Of a stretch of DNA of 61,495 nt, positions 40,298 through 48,139 are shown in pieces. Made by a program: the position numbers and the translations under genes. Origin of the DNA: UBA922 sp964571295. Lineage in GTDB: Bacteria > Patescibacteriota > Patescibacteriia > Magasanikbacterales > UBA922. Positions within the stretch are counted from its first letter, which is position 1. Each line of letters opens with the position of its first letter. Where the stretch lies: the NCBI GenBank assembly GCA_964571295.1, contig CAZNAO010000002.1, positions 1 through 61,495 of the forward strand, read 5' to 3'. The notes beneath the pieces were generated by a model. It made no database searches, was not told the origin of the DNA, and saw only the letters and a program-made list of their open reading frames with translations.

Positions 40298-42941
40298 CCT
40301 GCTCGTAATCATATCACTTCTTTTCTCAAATATCGGATTTGTATACGCAACAGAAGAATCTATCGAAGAAACAATTGTCGAAACTACAGAACAAATTCCG
40401 CAAGAGAATACTCCAGACGAAACCGTAGAATCACCAACTTCAACTTCTGATGCAATACCTGAAAATCTGCCTACGCGTACGGCGAAACTCAGAATCGAAA
40501 CATCTGAAGGGGTCTTGTTTGAAGATTCCGTTACCTTTAGTGCATGCAAACCATATGAGACGTCTGAAGAATATACACTCAACGCGAAATGCCTCATTGA
40601 GCAAACGGACGGACTGGACGTAGTTTGGGCTCCGGGTGATGACGCATGGCTTGATCGAATAAACCAATACGGCACAAACTTTTCAACAGGCTTATACTGG
40701 ACATACTTTGTAAATCTCGAATATGGGTCAGTTGCACTGAATCGTTTACCAGTACATGAAGGAGATGAAGTGTTGCTTGCGTACGGGATAAACCCGCTTA
40801 AGATAGAAATGGACACTCTTTCACCCACCCTTTACACGACAACGACAGTGCGTGTATATGAATTTGGTTTTGATGAATTCTGGGCTCCGGTATGGCTTCC
40901 TTCAAACAGCAGTACTCTATTGCTCGACGGTGATTCGGTTGCCGTCTCTCAAAATGGAGAAGTAGCTCTTGCATTTGATGCACTCGATATACAAACGCTT
41001 CGGGCGGTTAAAGCGGGATTTGCCCAAAGCAACACTATTGACGTGCATTCGGTATTACCGACAACCCGAGCGGAGTTATATGCAGTTGCACACGGACAAA
41101 CTCTGTTCCATGACACGGTAGAAGTCAGTGCATGCAGACCCGACGAAGCACAAATTGAGAGATACACTCTCAACGCAAAATGCCTCATTGATCAGTCCCT
41201 CCTCGCTGTGTCTTGGAATTATTACGGAGGACCTGGCGCATTTCTGGATTCAATAAATGACTATACAACTGATTGGAACAACAACTATTGGTGGGTATAC
41301 ATGATAAATTTGCAGCCAGAAGAAACGCTTGCACTCAATCAATACCAATTACGTGAAGGAGATGAAATATTGATCTACTACAATGCACTTCCATTGGATA
41401 TTGCATTTTCAACTACCACTCCGGTTGTAGGTACTACGTCATCTATTTCAGTTTTAGAATTTTCATACCCTCAGTGGATATCTACTACGAATACTATCCT
41501 TACTATTAATGGCGAAATTCATGAACTTGGTGAATCGTCGCAGTATGAATTGAATATCACGACCACCACACCCTATCTGATTCGTGCGGAAAAAGAAGGA
41601 TACATCACGATTGAAAAAACCTTGGTAGCAACCACGACCCAATCTACCGGTGAATCAACTGGAAACAATGAAGGAACAGGAAACAGTGGCGGCTCATCAG
41701 GGGAAAGTACCACCAATCCTGTACAGCGCATGATCCAATTCCTCGACAGCACACAAAATGCCGATGGATCATTCGGTTCAACTCCATTCTTGAGTGACTG
41801 GGCTGCACTTGCCTATGGTTCATGGACCGGTTCTTCACAGGGACTAAGTCTGCTCAAAAATTACCTTGCGACTGATCCTAATCCGCTTGACGGACCGAAC
41901 ACGACGGCAAATTATGCACGGCGTGCAATGGCACTCATGGCAGTCGGTGTGAACCCGTATTCCGGGACCGCAACCAATTACATTGAAAAAATAATTGCAG
42001 AATTTGATGGAAAACAATTCGGAGATACAGGACTGATAAATGACGATATCTTTGCACTGGTTCCACTTCTCAAAGCAGGATACCAACATGATGCGCTTGT
42101 CGCTTCCACAACTACATTCATCGTTGAGCATCAGGAAGCGAACGGATCATTTGGCTCGGTTGACCTCACGGCAGCTGCAATCCAGGCACTCTCCCCGCTC
42201 TCGTCGATTACCGGAGTCTCCGATGCGCTGGTGCGAGCAAAAGCATATCTCAAGAGCGCAGAGCGGACTGACGGCGGATTTGGTGATGTATACGCGACTG
42301 GATGGGCACTCCAGGCAATCAGCGCCCTGGGTGATACATCTGCCGAATGGCTATTGAATGGTAATTCACCTGTCTCATATATCACCCAAAAGCAGGCTGC
42401 CGATGGTGGGTTACTCGTCGAAGACAGTACCACCAACCGTATCTGGTCTACTTCATACGCAATCCCCGGCCTGCTTGGCAAATCATGGAATACGATCCTT
42501 GCCTCATTTGAAAAACCCGGAACCACACATGGAACCGGTGAATCAAGCACTACAACAACTCCGGAAATCGTCACTTCGACACCAGTACTTGGAGATACAG
42601 CCTCCTCTACCCCGACATCAACGATTGACGTAATTATTGAAGAAACAGATGCATCTTCGACTGTGATTAGCTCTCGGCCGCTTGCATCAGTATCCGAGCG
42701 AACTATAGCCCTTACACCTACAATCGTCCGAGGAGAACGAATTACCGAAAACGAGGAGATTACGACTGAATCCGAAGACACGATAACTCCTACATCTTCA
42801 GCAGAAATAGTACTTGGAGAGACGACCGCTACTCCCGACTCACCACCTTCTCTGGCAAAATATATATTTTGGGGTTCGAGTGCCGCACTGTTGCTTGTAC
42901 TTGGTTACACCTGGTCTACCCGACCCACTTCAAAAAAATAA
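40278..42941 (+). CDS. Transcobalamin-like surface protein: two DUF4430-like domains plus alpha/alpha toroid
   Basis: 887 aa from ATG 40278. Signal peptide about 1-24; two related domains at about 65-260 and 262-450, each with one Cys pair (C90/C105, C286/C302) in S-A-C-[KR]-P ... L-N-A-K-C-L-I and ending E-G-D-E-[VI]-L; Gly/Ser linker 455-480; prenyltransferase/transcobalamin-type helical toroid about 482-755 with repeats A-D-G-S-F-G-S, A-N-G-S-F-G-S and T-D-G-G-F-G-D; Ser/Thr stalk; one C-terminal transmembrane segment. Helical barrel plus DUF4430 are the two parts of animal B12 carriers, here in reverse order. It overlaps the previous gene by 20 bp and is riboswitch-controlled. Confidence 0.85.
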   Translation: MKKKLYSLLVIISLLFSNIGFVYATEESIEETIVETTEQIPQENTPDETVESPTSTSDAIPENLPTRTAKLRIETSEGVLFEDSVTFSACKPYETSEEYTLNAKCLIEQTDGLDVVWAPGDDAWLDRINQYGTNFSTGLYWTYFVNLEYGSVALNRLPVHEGDEVLLAYGINPLKIEMDTLSPTLYTTTTVRVYEFGFDEFWAPVWLPSNSSTLLLDGDSVAVSQNGEVALAFDALDIQTLRAVKAGFAQSNTIDVHSVLPTTRAELYAVAHGQTLFHDTVEVSACRPDEAQIERYTLNAKCLIDQSLLAVSWNYYGGPGAFLDSINDYTTDWNNNYWWVYMINLQPEETLALNQYQLREGDEILIYYNALPLDIAFSTTTPVVGTTSSISVLEFSYPQWISTTNTILTINGEIHELGESSQYELNITTTTPYLIRAEKEGYITIEKTLVATTTQSTGESTGNNEGTGNSGGSSGESTTNPVQRMIQFLDSTQNADGSFGSTPFLSDWAALAYGSWTGSSQGLSLLKNYLATDPNPLDGPNTTANYARRAMALMAVGVNPYSGTATNYIEKIIAEFDGKQFGDTGLINDDIFALVPLLKAGYQHDALVASTTTFIVEHQEANGSFGSVDLTAAAIQALSPLSSITGVSDALVRAKAYLKSAERTDGGFGDVYATGWALQAISALGDTSAEWLLNGNSPVSYITQKQAADGGLLVEDSTTNRIWSTSYAIPGLLGKSWNTILASFEKPGTTHGTGESSTTTTPEIVTSTPVLGDTASSTPTSTIDVIIEETDASSTVISSRPLASVSERTIALTPTIVRGERITENEEITTESEDTITPTSSAEIVLGETTATPDSPPSLAKYIFWGSSAALLLVLGYTWSTRPTSKK

Positions 42942-42985
42942 TATAATATCGTATACTTACTCCCGTCGAACTATAACCCATGCTT

Positions 42986-43522
42986 ATGAAAAAATATCTG
43001 AGTATCGTACTGGCTCTTGCTGGATATGGCATCATTGCCCGTCTCATGCCGCATTCTCCTAATTTTGTACCTATTACAGCGCTTGCACTCGTCGGCGGCC
43101 TCTATCTCCCGCGACAGTGGGCATATGTGGTTCCGATTGCCGCAATGTTCGTGAGCGATCTCATTATCGGTTTCTATCACCCACTCATCATGCTCTCAGT
43201 CTATGCATGTCTCATTCTTGCCACATATCTCGGGAGCAAGGCACGAAGACACAAGCGTTTCACCCTGATCGCAAGTATTACTCTTGCAAGCTCGATCGCG
43301 TTTTATCTTGCTACCAATGCGATGGTATGGGCATTCGGCACGCTGTATCCAAAGACTATAAGCGGACTTATGGAAAGCTATTATCTGGCTCTTCCTTTCT
43401 TCCGCAATAGCCTCCTCAGTGATTTCTTCTACACCGGAGTGTTGGTGGGAGGTATTGAGCTCATGCGATTCGCGATTCGCACCAAAAACACCACACCTGC
43501 CGCTGACAAACCTATTGTATAA
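42986..43522 (+). CDS. Polytopic membrane protein, candidate B12 permease (DUF6580-like)
   Basis: 178 aa from ATG 42986 (an in-frame ATG at 42980 adds two residues). Five or six hydrophobic segments; R-L-M-P-H-S-P-N-F-V-P-I-T-A-L-A-L-V-G-G near the N-terminus and M-F-V-S-D-L-I-I-G-F-Y resemble the DUF6580 family and, in size and topology, ECF transporter S-components. It is the third gene of the riboswitch operon, 44 bp after the transcobalamin-like protein, so it may carry B12 or a precursor across the membrane. No ECF ATPase or T-component gene is in the window. Confidence 0.7.
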   Translation: MKKYLSIVLALAGYGIIARLMPHSPNFVPITALALVGGLYLPRQWAYVVPIAAMFVSDLIIGFYHPLIMLSVYACLILATYLGSKARRHKRFTLIASITLASSIAFYLATNAMVWAFGTLYPKTISGLMESYYLALPFFRNSLLSDFFYTGVLVGGIELMRFAIRTKNTTPAADKPIV

Positions 43523-43535
43523 TATTACCCCATTC

Positions 43536-43566
43536 AAAAACACCCTGATGATCAGGGTGTTTTTGA
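43536..43566 (+). terminator. Terminator of the B12 operon
   Basis: AAAAACACCCTGAT-GATC-AGGGTGTTTTTG, directly after the membrane protein gene. Confidence 0.9.
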
Positions 43567-43701
43567 TAAACAGTAAAATTTGACACACTTGCCAATTATT
43601 TCTCTTCCTGATATACTCTCTGATTATAAATTTACTCATTGACCAACGAGCAAGCGACTGCAGACCCTTGCGATTTGTTCTTTGTTATCTTTTTCTATCC
43701 T

Positions 43702-44388
43702 ATGGACACACCCAAGAAAAAAATAGCGGTATTTGATATCGATGGTACTATTTTCCGTTCCAACCTTCATTTTGAGCTTTTCAAAGGACTGGTGGAGTAT
43801 GGAATATTCCCCTCGATCGTGCTCAAAGAAATCGAGGAATATCATGACGACTGGATCAACCGCCGTGGACATTACCGGGATTTCGAAAAATCGCTTATTG
43901 TCTCCTATCAAAACCGCCTGAAAGGAAAAGTGGTTGAAGATATTGAAAAAGTCAGCAGGATCGTCGTTCGGGAAAAAATGGAACATGTCTATGTCTACAC
44001 ACGTGATATGATCGAGAGATTAAGGCACGATCATATCCTTCTTGCTATTTCAGGCTCTCCTCACGAAATTGTCACAGCGTTCACCGAATACTGGAAGTTT
44101 GACCGTGCATATGGCACCGTATATGCATCTGAAAACGGCATTTTTACAAGTGACATCATTTTCCCTTCATACGAAATCAAAGATCAAACTCTTAAAAACT
44201 TTTGTATTGAATCAGGTCTATCACTCGAAGGATCGGTCGGTATCGGTGATACGAGCGGAGACGTTCTATTCCTCGACCTCGTCGAACATCCGATCGTATT
44301 CAACCCAAGCAGAGAACTGTTTTCCGTAGCACAAGAAAAGAAATGGAAAACTGTTGTCGAACGAAAAGATGTGATTTACGAAATATAG
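43702..44388 (+). CDS. HAD-superfamily phosphatase (SerB-like)
   Basis: 228 aa from ATG 43702; the upstream frame has no coding signs. HAD motifs in order: I-A-V-F-D-I-D-G-T-I-F near residue 10, L-A-I-S-G-S-P (motif II), a lysine region, and G-I-G-D-T-S-G-D (motif IV). The helical cap between motifs I and II fits the phosphoserine phosphatase-like subclass. Substrate unknown. Monocistronic with its own terminator. Confidence 0.9.
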   Translation: MDTPKKKIAVFDIDGTIFRSNLHFELFKGLVEYGIFPSIVLKEIEEYHDDWINRRGHYRDFEKSLIVSYQNRLKGKVVEDIEKVSRIVVREKMEHVYVYTRDMIERLRHDHILLAISGSPHEIVTAFTEYWKFDRAYGTVYASENGIFTSDIIFPSYEIKDQTLKNFCIESGLSLEGSVGIGDTSGDVLFLDLVEHPIVFNPSRELFSVAQEKKWKTVVERKDVIYEI

Positions 44389-44413
44389 TCACTGGTCGAA
44401 AGTCCACAAATTT

Positions 44414-44449
44414 AAAAACATCCTGATGTGCAGTCAGGATGTTTTTGTA
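44414..44449. terminator. Bidirectional terminator
   Basis: AAAAACATCCTG-ATGTGCAGT-CAGGATGTTTTTG, between the HAD gene and the convergent secreted protein gene. Confidence 0.9.
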
Positions 44450-44451
44450 TA

Positions 44452-44988
44452 TTACGAACCAGATTCTTGGTCACTTGTTTTTGTCCTCTTCTCAAACTTT
44501 ACACCGTTAGGATGTTTCATCTCCCTATTTTTTTGTTGGTGATTTTTCATAAACTCGATCCGTTCGTTTGCCTGAGTCTGTGTGATTACGCCCTTGTCAA
44601 CCAATGCCTGAATCCGTTCTTTCATCTTTTCCTCTACACGAGCCTGCATTTTTTCCCTTATCGCCGCAAGGTCAATTCCCTTTTCTTCAAGAAGTGTCTC
44701 CAGCCTTTTTCCCTCTGCCCACGCAGCTTTGATTTCGTCAACCGGTATTCCGGTCAATTCTGCCTGCTCCACAAATAGCGTTGATTGTTTTTGCGCAAAT
44801 TCCTCAGGAGTTCCGAGGTTTCCCCTCATAAAACCACCACCATGACCCCCTCCCATCATAAACATTCCTCGAGTTGCAGGCACCATGTCAGACACGTTCT
44901 CAGTTGAATTTTGGGCGGAGACCACGCTTGCACCCAAAACCGTCAGGGCAAGAGCCGGAACTATTCCATAAATAATTGTTTTTTTCAT
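44452..44988 (-). CDS. Secreted Met/Gly/His-rich helical protein
   Basis: 178 aa from ATG 44988. Signal peptide with A-S-V-V-S-A-Q cleavage near residue 25, then R-G-M-F-M-M-G-G-G-H-G-G-G-F-M-R-G, a stretch that could bind metal, then a DUF2680-like helical repeat region (A-E-G-K-R-L-E-T-L-L-E-E-K-G-I-D-L-A, L-V-D-K-G-V-I-T-Q-T-Q-A-N-E-R). It lies downstream of a sigma factor/membrane protein pair on the same strand, 77 bp after the membrane protein, so it may be an effector of that stress module. Function not known. Confidence 0.75.
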   Translation of the reverse strand: MKKTIIYGIVPALALTVLGASVVSAQNSTENVSDMVPATRGMFMMGGGHGGGFMRGNLGTPEEFAQKQSTLFVEQAELTGIPVDEIKAAWAEGKRLETLLEEKGIDLAAIREKMQARVEEKMKERIQALVDKGVITQTQANERIEFMKNHQQKNREMKHPNGVKFEKRTKTSDQESGS

Positions 44989-45065
44989 AAAAATGAAATT
45001 AGTATTTAATGTGCGATGTATTTCCCGGGCTACATTACTAGTACACACACAACCAATCCTTTATT

Positions 45066-45761
45066 TCATTCCGGAATTTGGCGCACACCAAATGCTTCTA
45101 TCGTCCTGCCTGATTTAGGACCAACAACCATCACCCGATCCCCCACTTCAAGCTTTCGATGTGTCATGAGACGGGTTCCTGGTCCTATCGAGACAATAAT
45201 TACTTCCCGTCTCGGATTTTCCATATCGAATCCTTTCTGTGTAAAGAAAATAATTTTTCCTACTTCGGCGTTGCGCCATACTGGTTCCCGTATATCCCGA
45301 TACAGATTTTCTACCACTGGAATATGCACATATTCCACACGGCGCATGATAACAAAATGAAGCGGCGTCCGAGTGAGTATCCAGGCGGTCGCGAGTACAA
45401 TCACCACAACCCCGAATGCGGAATACAGAAGCGGACGACGGTAAGCAAATGAATATTTCCGCACAAGGAGTTCAAGCACGATCAGAAATATACCGACCAG
45501 GATAATCAATATCCAGGGCAATGACTGAAAAAATACGAACAGTCCCCGAAGTCCAAGACCTGGAGCGAATATGATACCGGTTTCTCGGAGTCCGAACATA
45601 ATCAAACTCATCAAATAGATCAACACCAGAGAGAGAATGGTGAATCCGAGAACCGCCAACATGGTTTTGAGGACAAAATGCCACCGAGGACGCATCACAA
45701 TTTCACCCTGCCTGATTGCCGAGAGAATTTTGTCTTGTAATTTTTGGTTTTGTTCGTTCAT
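45066..45761 (-). CDS. Membrane protein paired with ECF sigma factor (candidate anti-sigma factor)
   Basis: 231 aa. A cytosolic N-terminus of about 30 residues (L-Q-D-K-I-L-S-A-I-R-Q-G-E-I-V-M-R-P-R-W) precedes about four transmembrane segments, then an extracytoplasmic C-terminal domain of some 100 residues. It overlaps the ECF sigma gene by 4 bp. This coupling and topology suggest an anti-sigma factor sensing an envelope signal, but no zinc-binding ASD motif (H-x3-C-x2-C) is visible, so the inference rests on context. Confidence 0.7.
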   Translation of the reverse strand: MNEQNQKLQDKILSAIRQGEIVMRPRWHFVLKTMLAVLGFTILSLVLIYLMSLIMFGLRETGIIFAPGLGLRGLFVFFQSLPWILIILVGIFLIVLELLVRKYSFAYRRPLLYSAFGVVVIVLATAWILTRTPLHFVIMRRVEYVHIPVVENLYRDIREPVWRNAEVGKIIFFTQKGFDMENPRREVIIVSIGPGTRLMTHRKLEVGDRVMVVGPKSGRTIEAFGVRQIPE

Positions 45762-46321
45762 ATACTTGATTCAAGTTTGCAGTTTTTTTTGAGTTGCGCT
45801 TTTGCTCGCGCAATACGGACTCCCACGGTAGATATCGGTATCGAAAGAATATCCGCGATTTCTTTGTATTCCAGCTCTTCCAGATAACATAATATCAGAA
45901 CTTCACGGTACTTAGGAGCAAGCTCCTTCAATCTATCTACAATTTTTCCGATATTTTCTTTCGTATCAAGCGCTTCTTCAAGAGAATTTTCCGCGGATAT
46001 AGGCAATTTGACCAGTGTATCGAAGTCAAAAAATGACACAGGCTCTCGTCCGTTTTTCTTGATTACGTTGATAAACGTATTGTGCGCAATCCGATATATC
46101 CAGGTCGAAAATTTTCTATTGGTATTAAAACTCTTGATGTTTTTATACGTCTTGATAAATACCTCCTGCACCGCGTCTTCCAAGTCTTCATATGAATACA
46201 AAAATCGCTGACCGTACCGCAGCATTTTTTGTTCATATCGTTGAAATAGGATGGTAAACGCCTCTTGTTTGCCGCTCTGCACTTCCCGGGCAAGCTCCTC
46301 ATCGCTTAGGATTATTTCCAT
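45758..46321 (-). CDS. ECF sigma factor
   Basis: 187 aa. Region 2: A-F-T-I-L-F-Q-R-Y-E, Y-E-D-L-E-D-A-V-Q-E-V-F-I-K-T-Y, F-S-T-W-I-Y-R-I-A-H-N-T-F-I-N. Region 4: L-P... P-K-Y-R-E-V-L-I-L-C-Y-L-E-E-L-E-Y-K-E-I-A-D-I-L, S-T-V-G-V-R-I-A-R-A-K-A-Q-L. No region 3 or 1, as in ECF factors. First gene of a three-gene minus-strand unit (sigma, membrane partner, secreted protein). Confidence 0.95.
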   Translation of the reverse strand: MEIILSDEELAREVQSGKQEAFTILFQRYEQKMLRYGQRFLYSYEDLEDAVQEVFIKTYKNIKSFNTNRKFSTWIYRIAHNTFINVIKKNGREPVSFFDFDTLVKLPISAENSLEEALDTKENIGKIVDRLKELAPKYREVLILCYLEELEYKEIADILSIPISTVGVRIARAKAQLKKNCKLESSI

Positions 46322-46501
46322 ATACGCAATCTGACACCCAATATATATTTATCTCTAATACACCTATCTTATGGGTTTTATTTCAAAAGCCGGATACCCG
46401 CCCGGCTCTTGTCTGTATTCAAAACTTTTTATTTTCCCTGCCTGCCTTTACAGCTCTTCAAAATAAACCACTTCTTTTTCCCCATAGTGATAATATCTCG
46501 A

Positions 46502-46535
46502 CATAAAACTGGTCTCTGAGCAGGCCAGTTTTATG
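46502..46535 (-). terminator. Terminator for the 34-codon ORF
   Basis: CATAAAACTGG / CCAGTTTTATG, 11-bp perfect stem, 15 bp after the small ORF stop on the minus strand. Another weaker hairpin (AGCCGG/CCGGCT) is near 46391-46411. The remaining sequence between 46322 and 46780 shows no other feature I can support. Confidence 0.6.
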
Positions 46536-46549
46536 TTACAATATAAGCA

Positions 46550-46654
46550 CTAGTCGCCATTTTTTTCGTCTTCATCTTTTTGGTCTTCTTCACCCATTTT
46601 TTTGCCGATATCAAAATGGTTCGGTTTTTGCTCATCATCGTTGTTGTGGTACAT
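46550..46654 (-). CDS. Possible 34-aa acidic peptide
   Basis: An ORF of 34 codons from ATG 46654 to TAG, rich in Asp, Glu, Lys and Asn (M-Y-H-N-N-D-D-E-Q-K-P-N-H-F-D-I-G-K-K-M, then G-E-E-D-Q-K-D-E-D-E). It is followed by a good hairpin terminator. No Shine-Dalgarno is visible, and the leader is AT-rich. The clean terminator argues for a transcript here; the low-complexity composition argues for caution. Confidence 0.35.
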   Translation of the reverse strand: MYHNNDDEQKPNHFDIGKKMGEEDQKDEDEKNGD

Positions 46655-46779
46655 ATAATTTACACGTTACACTAAATTCTCTTTGATTCTCGAGCATCGA
46701 AGAAAATTAGCATGAATAAAGACTCCTATTTTTACTATAAACCCCCCATTACTATAAGTCAACAGAGTATCTTATTCTC

Positions 46780-46808
46780 TTGACAATTACTTTTATGTAT
46801 GATATATT
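46780..46808 (+). promoter_or_regulatory. Promoter for the second ECF sigma gene
   Basis: TTGACA (46780-46785), 17-bp spacer, TATATT (46803-46808). A leader hairpin AAACGT/ACGTTT (46833-46856) follows. Confidence 0.75.
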
Positions 46809-46917
46809 TTGCTGTTTATTTTGGGCTACACCAAACGTACTTTCATAAGCACGTTTCATGAAGCCACAAAAGAGGGGTGGTCTTTCACACCTTACACAAT
46901 CCACCAAGGAGCAGGTC

Positions 46918-47484
46918 ATGGATCTCACCGCTGAGTTTCTAGCACAGTACAAGGCTGGAAATCAAGGTGCACATACACTCGTATACCAACACTACCAAGG
47001 AAAGATATTCCGTACCATCATACGCATGGTCAAGGATGAACAGATAGCTGCAGAGTTGACGCAGGAGACATTTCTCAAATCGATCGAACACGCGAAGTCC
47101 TTCAACACGCGTTATCAGCTGAGCACCTGGCTCTACCGCATCGCACAGAACCTGGCAATCTCACACCTACGCCGAAAACGAAACCGGAGATACACCAACT
47201 ACACCGAAGAGGGCGGATATATTGGCAACTCATCTCGTGTTGCAAGTCTGAATCCTCACATTGAACCGTACGATGCGGCCATGATCGCAGAGCTCCTGCA
47301 TGCATTTTCGAAACTCAGTCCCAAGGAACAACTCCTTCTGGAGCTCCAGTTCAAGGGAATGACCTTCGAAGAAGTGGCTCATGAACTCAACTGTCCAGTG
47401 GCAAACACGACCAAAACACAGACTATTCGAGCTCGAGCTAAGATGCGTGCGCTCATGCCGGATTATGTCCGGCGCATCCCATAA
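46918..47484 (+). CDS. ECF-type sigma factor, stand-alone
   Basis: 188 aa from ATG 46918, which has AAGGAG seven bases upstream; an in-frame ATG at 46858 lies inside the leader hairpin region and lacks a ribosome site. Region 2: L-V-Y-Q-H-Y-Q-G-K-I-F, A-A-E-L-T-Q-E-T-F-L-K-S-I, L-S-T-W-L-Y-R-I-A-Q-N-L-A-I-S-H-L-R-R. Region 4: S-P-K-E-Q-L-L-L-E-L-Q-F-K-G-M-T-F-E-E-V-A-H-E-L. No anti-sigma gene adjoins. GC-rich with strong translation signals, unlike the other ECF gene nearby. Confidence 0.93.
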   Translation: MDLTAEFLAQYKAGNQGAHTLVYQHYQGKIFRTIIRMVKDEQIAAELTQETFLKSIEHAKSFNTRYQLSTWLYRIAQNLAISHLRRKRNRRYTNYTEEGGYIGNSSRVASLNPHIEPYDAAMIAELLHAFSKLSPKEQLLLELQFKGMTFEEVAHELNCPVANTTKTQTIRARAKMRALMPDYVRRIP

Positions 47485-47597
47485 TTGAGGAAGACACCGT
47501 GGGTTAAGGAACGATTTCGTGTGTACTGCAACATGTTCGCAGTAGACGGATCCCGAAATCGAGGAATATTTCTGGAGCGAATCCGTCGCTCCACTAC
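47485..47597 (+). other. Structured 3'-UTR of the second ECF sigma transcript
   Basis: Nested stem CGATTTCG / CGAAATCG enclosing TACTGC / GCAGTA, then GGAGCG/CGCTCC, all before the terminator at 47598. No ORF. It could protect the mRNA end or yield a 3'-derived small RNA. Confidence 0.45.
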
Positions 47598-47632
47598 AAA
47601 AGAACACCACAGGTGGTGCTCTTTTGTTTTTC
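47598..47632 (+). terminator. Terminator
   Basis: AAAAGAACACCAC-AG-GTGGTGCTCTTTTGTTTTT, between the sigma gene and convergent marR. Confidence 0.9.
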
Positions 47633-48049
47633 TTAGGAAATCGATTTGAGAGTTTTAGTGAACGTTTCAAGAGAAGCGTGCGTGTCTTTACCCAACACTT
47701 CCTCGACCAGAATCTCTGCCCGCTCCATTCCTTCCTGAAACAATTCCCTTCCTGATGTCCGAAGTGCTACATAACTGACTCTGGCATCACGAGCGTCTGC
47801 CTGTCGCTTGATATATCCGATTTTTTCCATCGGCAAGAGGAGGCGGGTAATGCCCGACGGGGTCAACCCCATTTTTTCTGCAAGGTCAGTACGGCGCATT
47901 TTCCCTTCTTCCGCCTGATTCAGATGAAACATGATAATGAACTCACTCCATCCGAGCCCCCCAAGCCGCGCATCAAAACGACGGGACATAACCGCATAGG
48001 TCTTGGCAACCTCTATGAAAAACTCCACCCCAGCACGTGTCTGTTTCAT
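47633..48049 (-). CDS. MarR-family regulator
   Basis: 138 aa. Winged helix: R-T-D-L-A-E-K-M-G-L-T-P-S-G-I-T-R-L-L (recognition helix), then wing D-A-R-D-A-R-V-S-Y-V-A-L-R-T, flanked by dimerisation helices. It is divergent from the greA-like gene. An inverted repeat in its own leader (48057-48079) is a candidate autoregulatory operator. Ligand unknown. Confidence 0.92.
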   Translation of the reverse strand: MKQTRAGVEFFIEVAKTYAVMSRRFDARLGGLGWSEFIIMFHLNQAEEGKMRRTDLAEKMGLTPSGITRLLLPMEKIGYIKRQADARDARVSYVALRTSGRELFQEGMERAEILVEEVLGKDTHASLETFTKTLKSIS

Positions 48050-48056
48050 AATTAAT

Positions 48057-48131
48057 TTGATTAATACTTAATATATCAACCATATTACAACAGTATACTT
48101 GTCTTGTCAAGAGTTGCTGATATGCTATGAT
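48057..48131. promoter_or_regulatory. Divergent marR/greA-like promoters and candidate MarR operator
   Basis: Minus strand: TTGACA (48105-48110), 17 bp, TAATAT (48082-48087) for marR. Plus strand: TTGTCA (48104-48109), 16 bp, TATGAT (48126-48131) for the GreA-like gene; the two -35 boxes overlap. Imperfect palindrome TTGATTAAT...ATATATCAA at 48057-48079 lies in the marR leader. The GreA-like ATG at 48140 is so close that its mRNA should be nearly leaderless. Confidence 0.65.
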
Positions 48132-48139
48132 ACCTCTCT

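Noticed and set aside
42131..42781. Minus-strand frame of 216 codons
   Set aside because: Antisense to the toroid and Ser/Thr-rich tail of the 887-aa protein; composition reflects reversed Thr/Ser codons.
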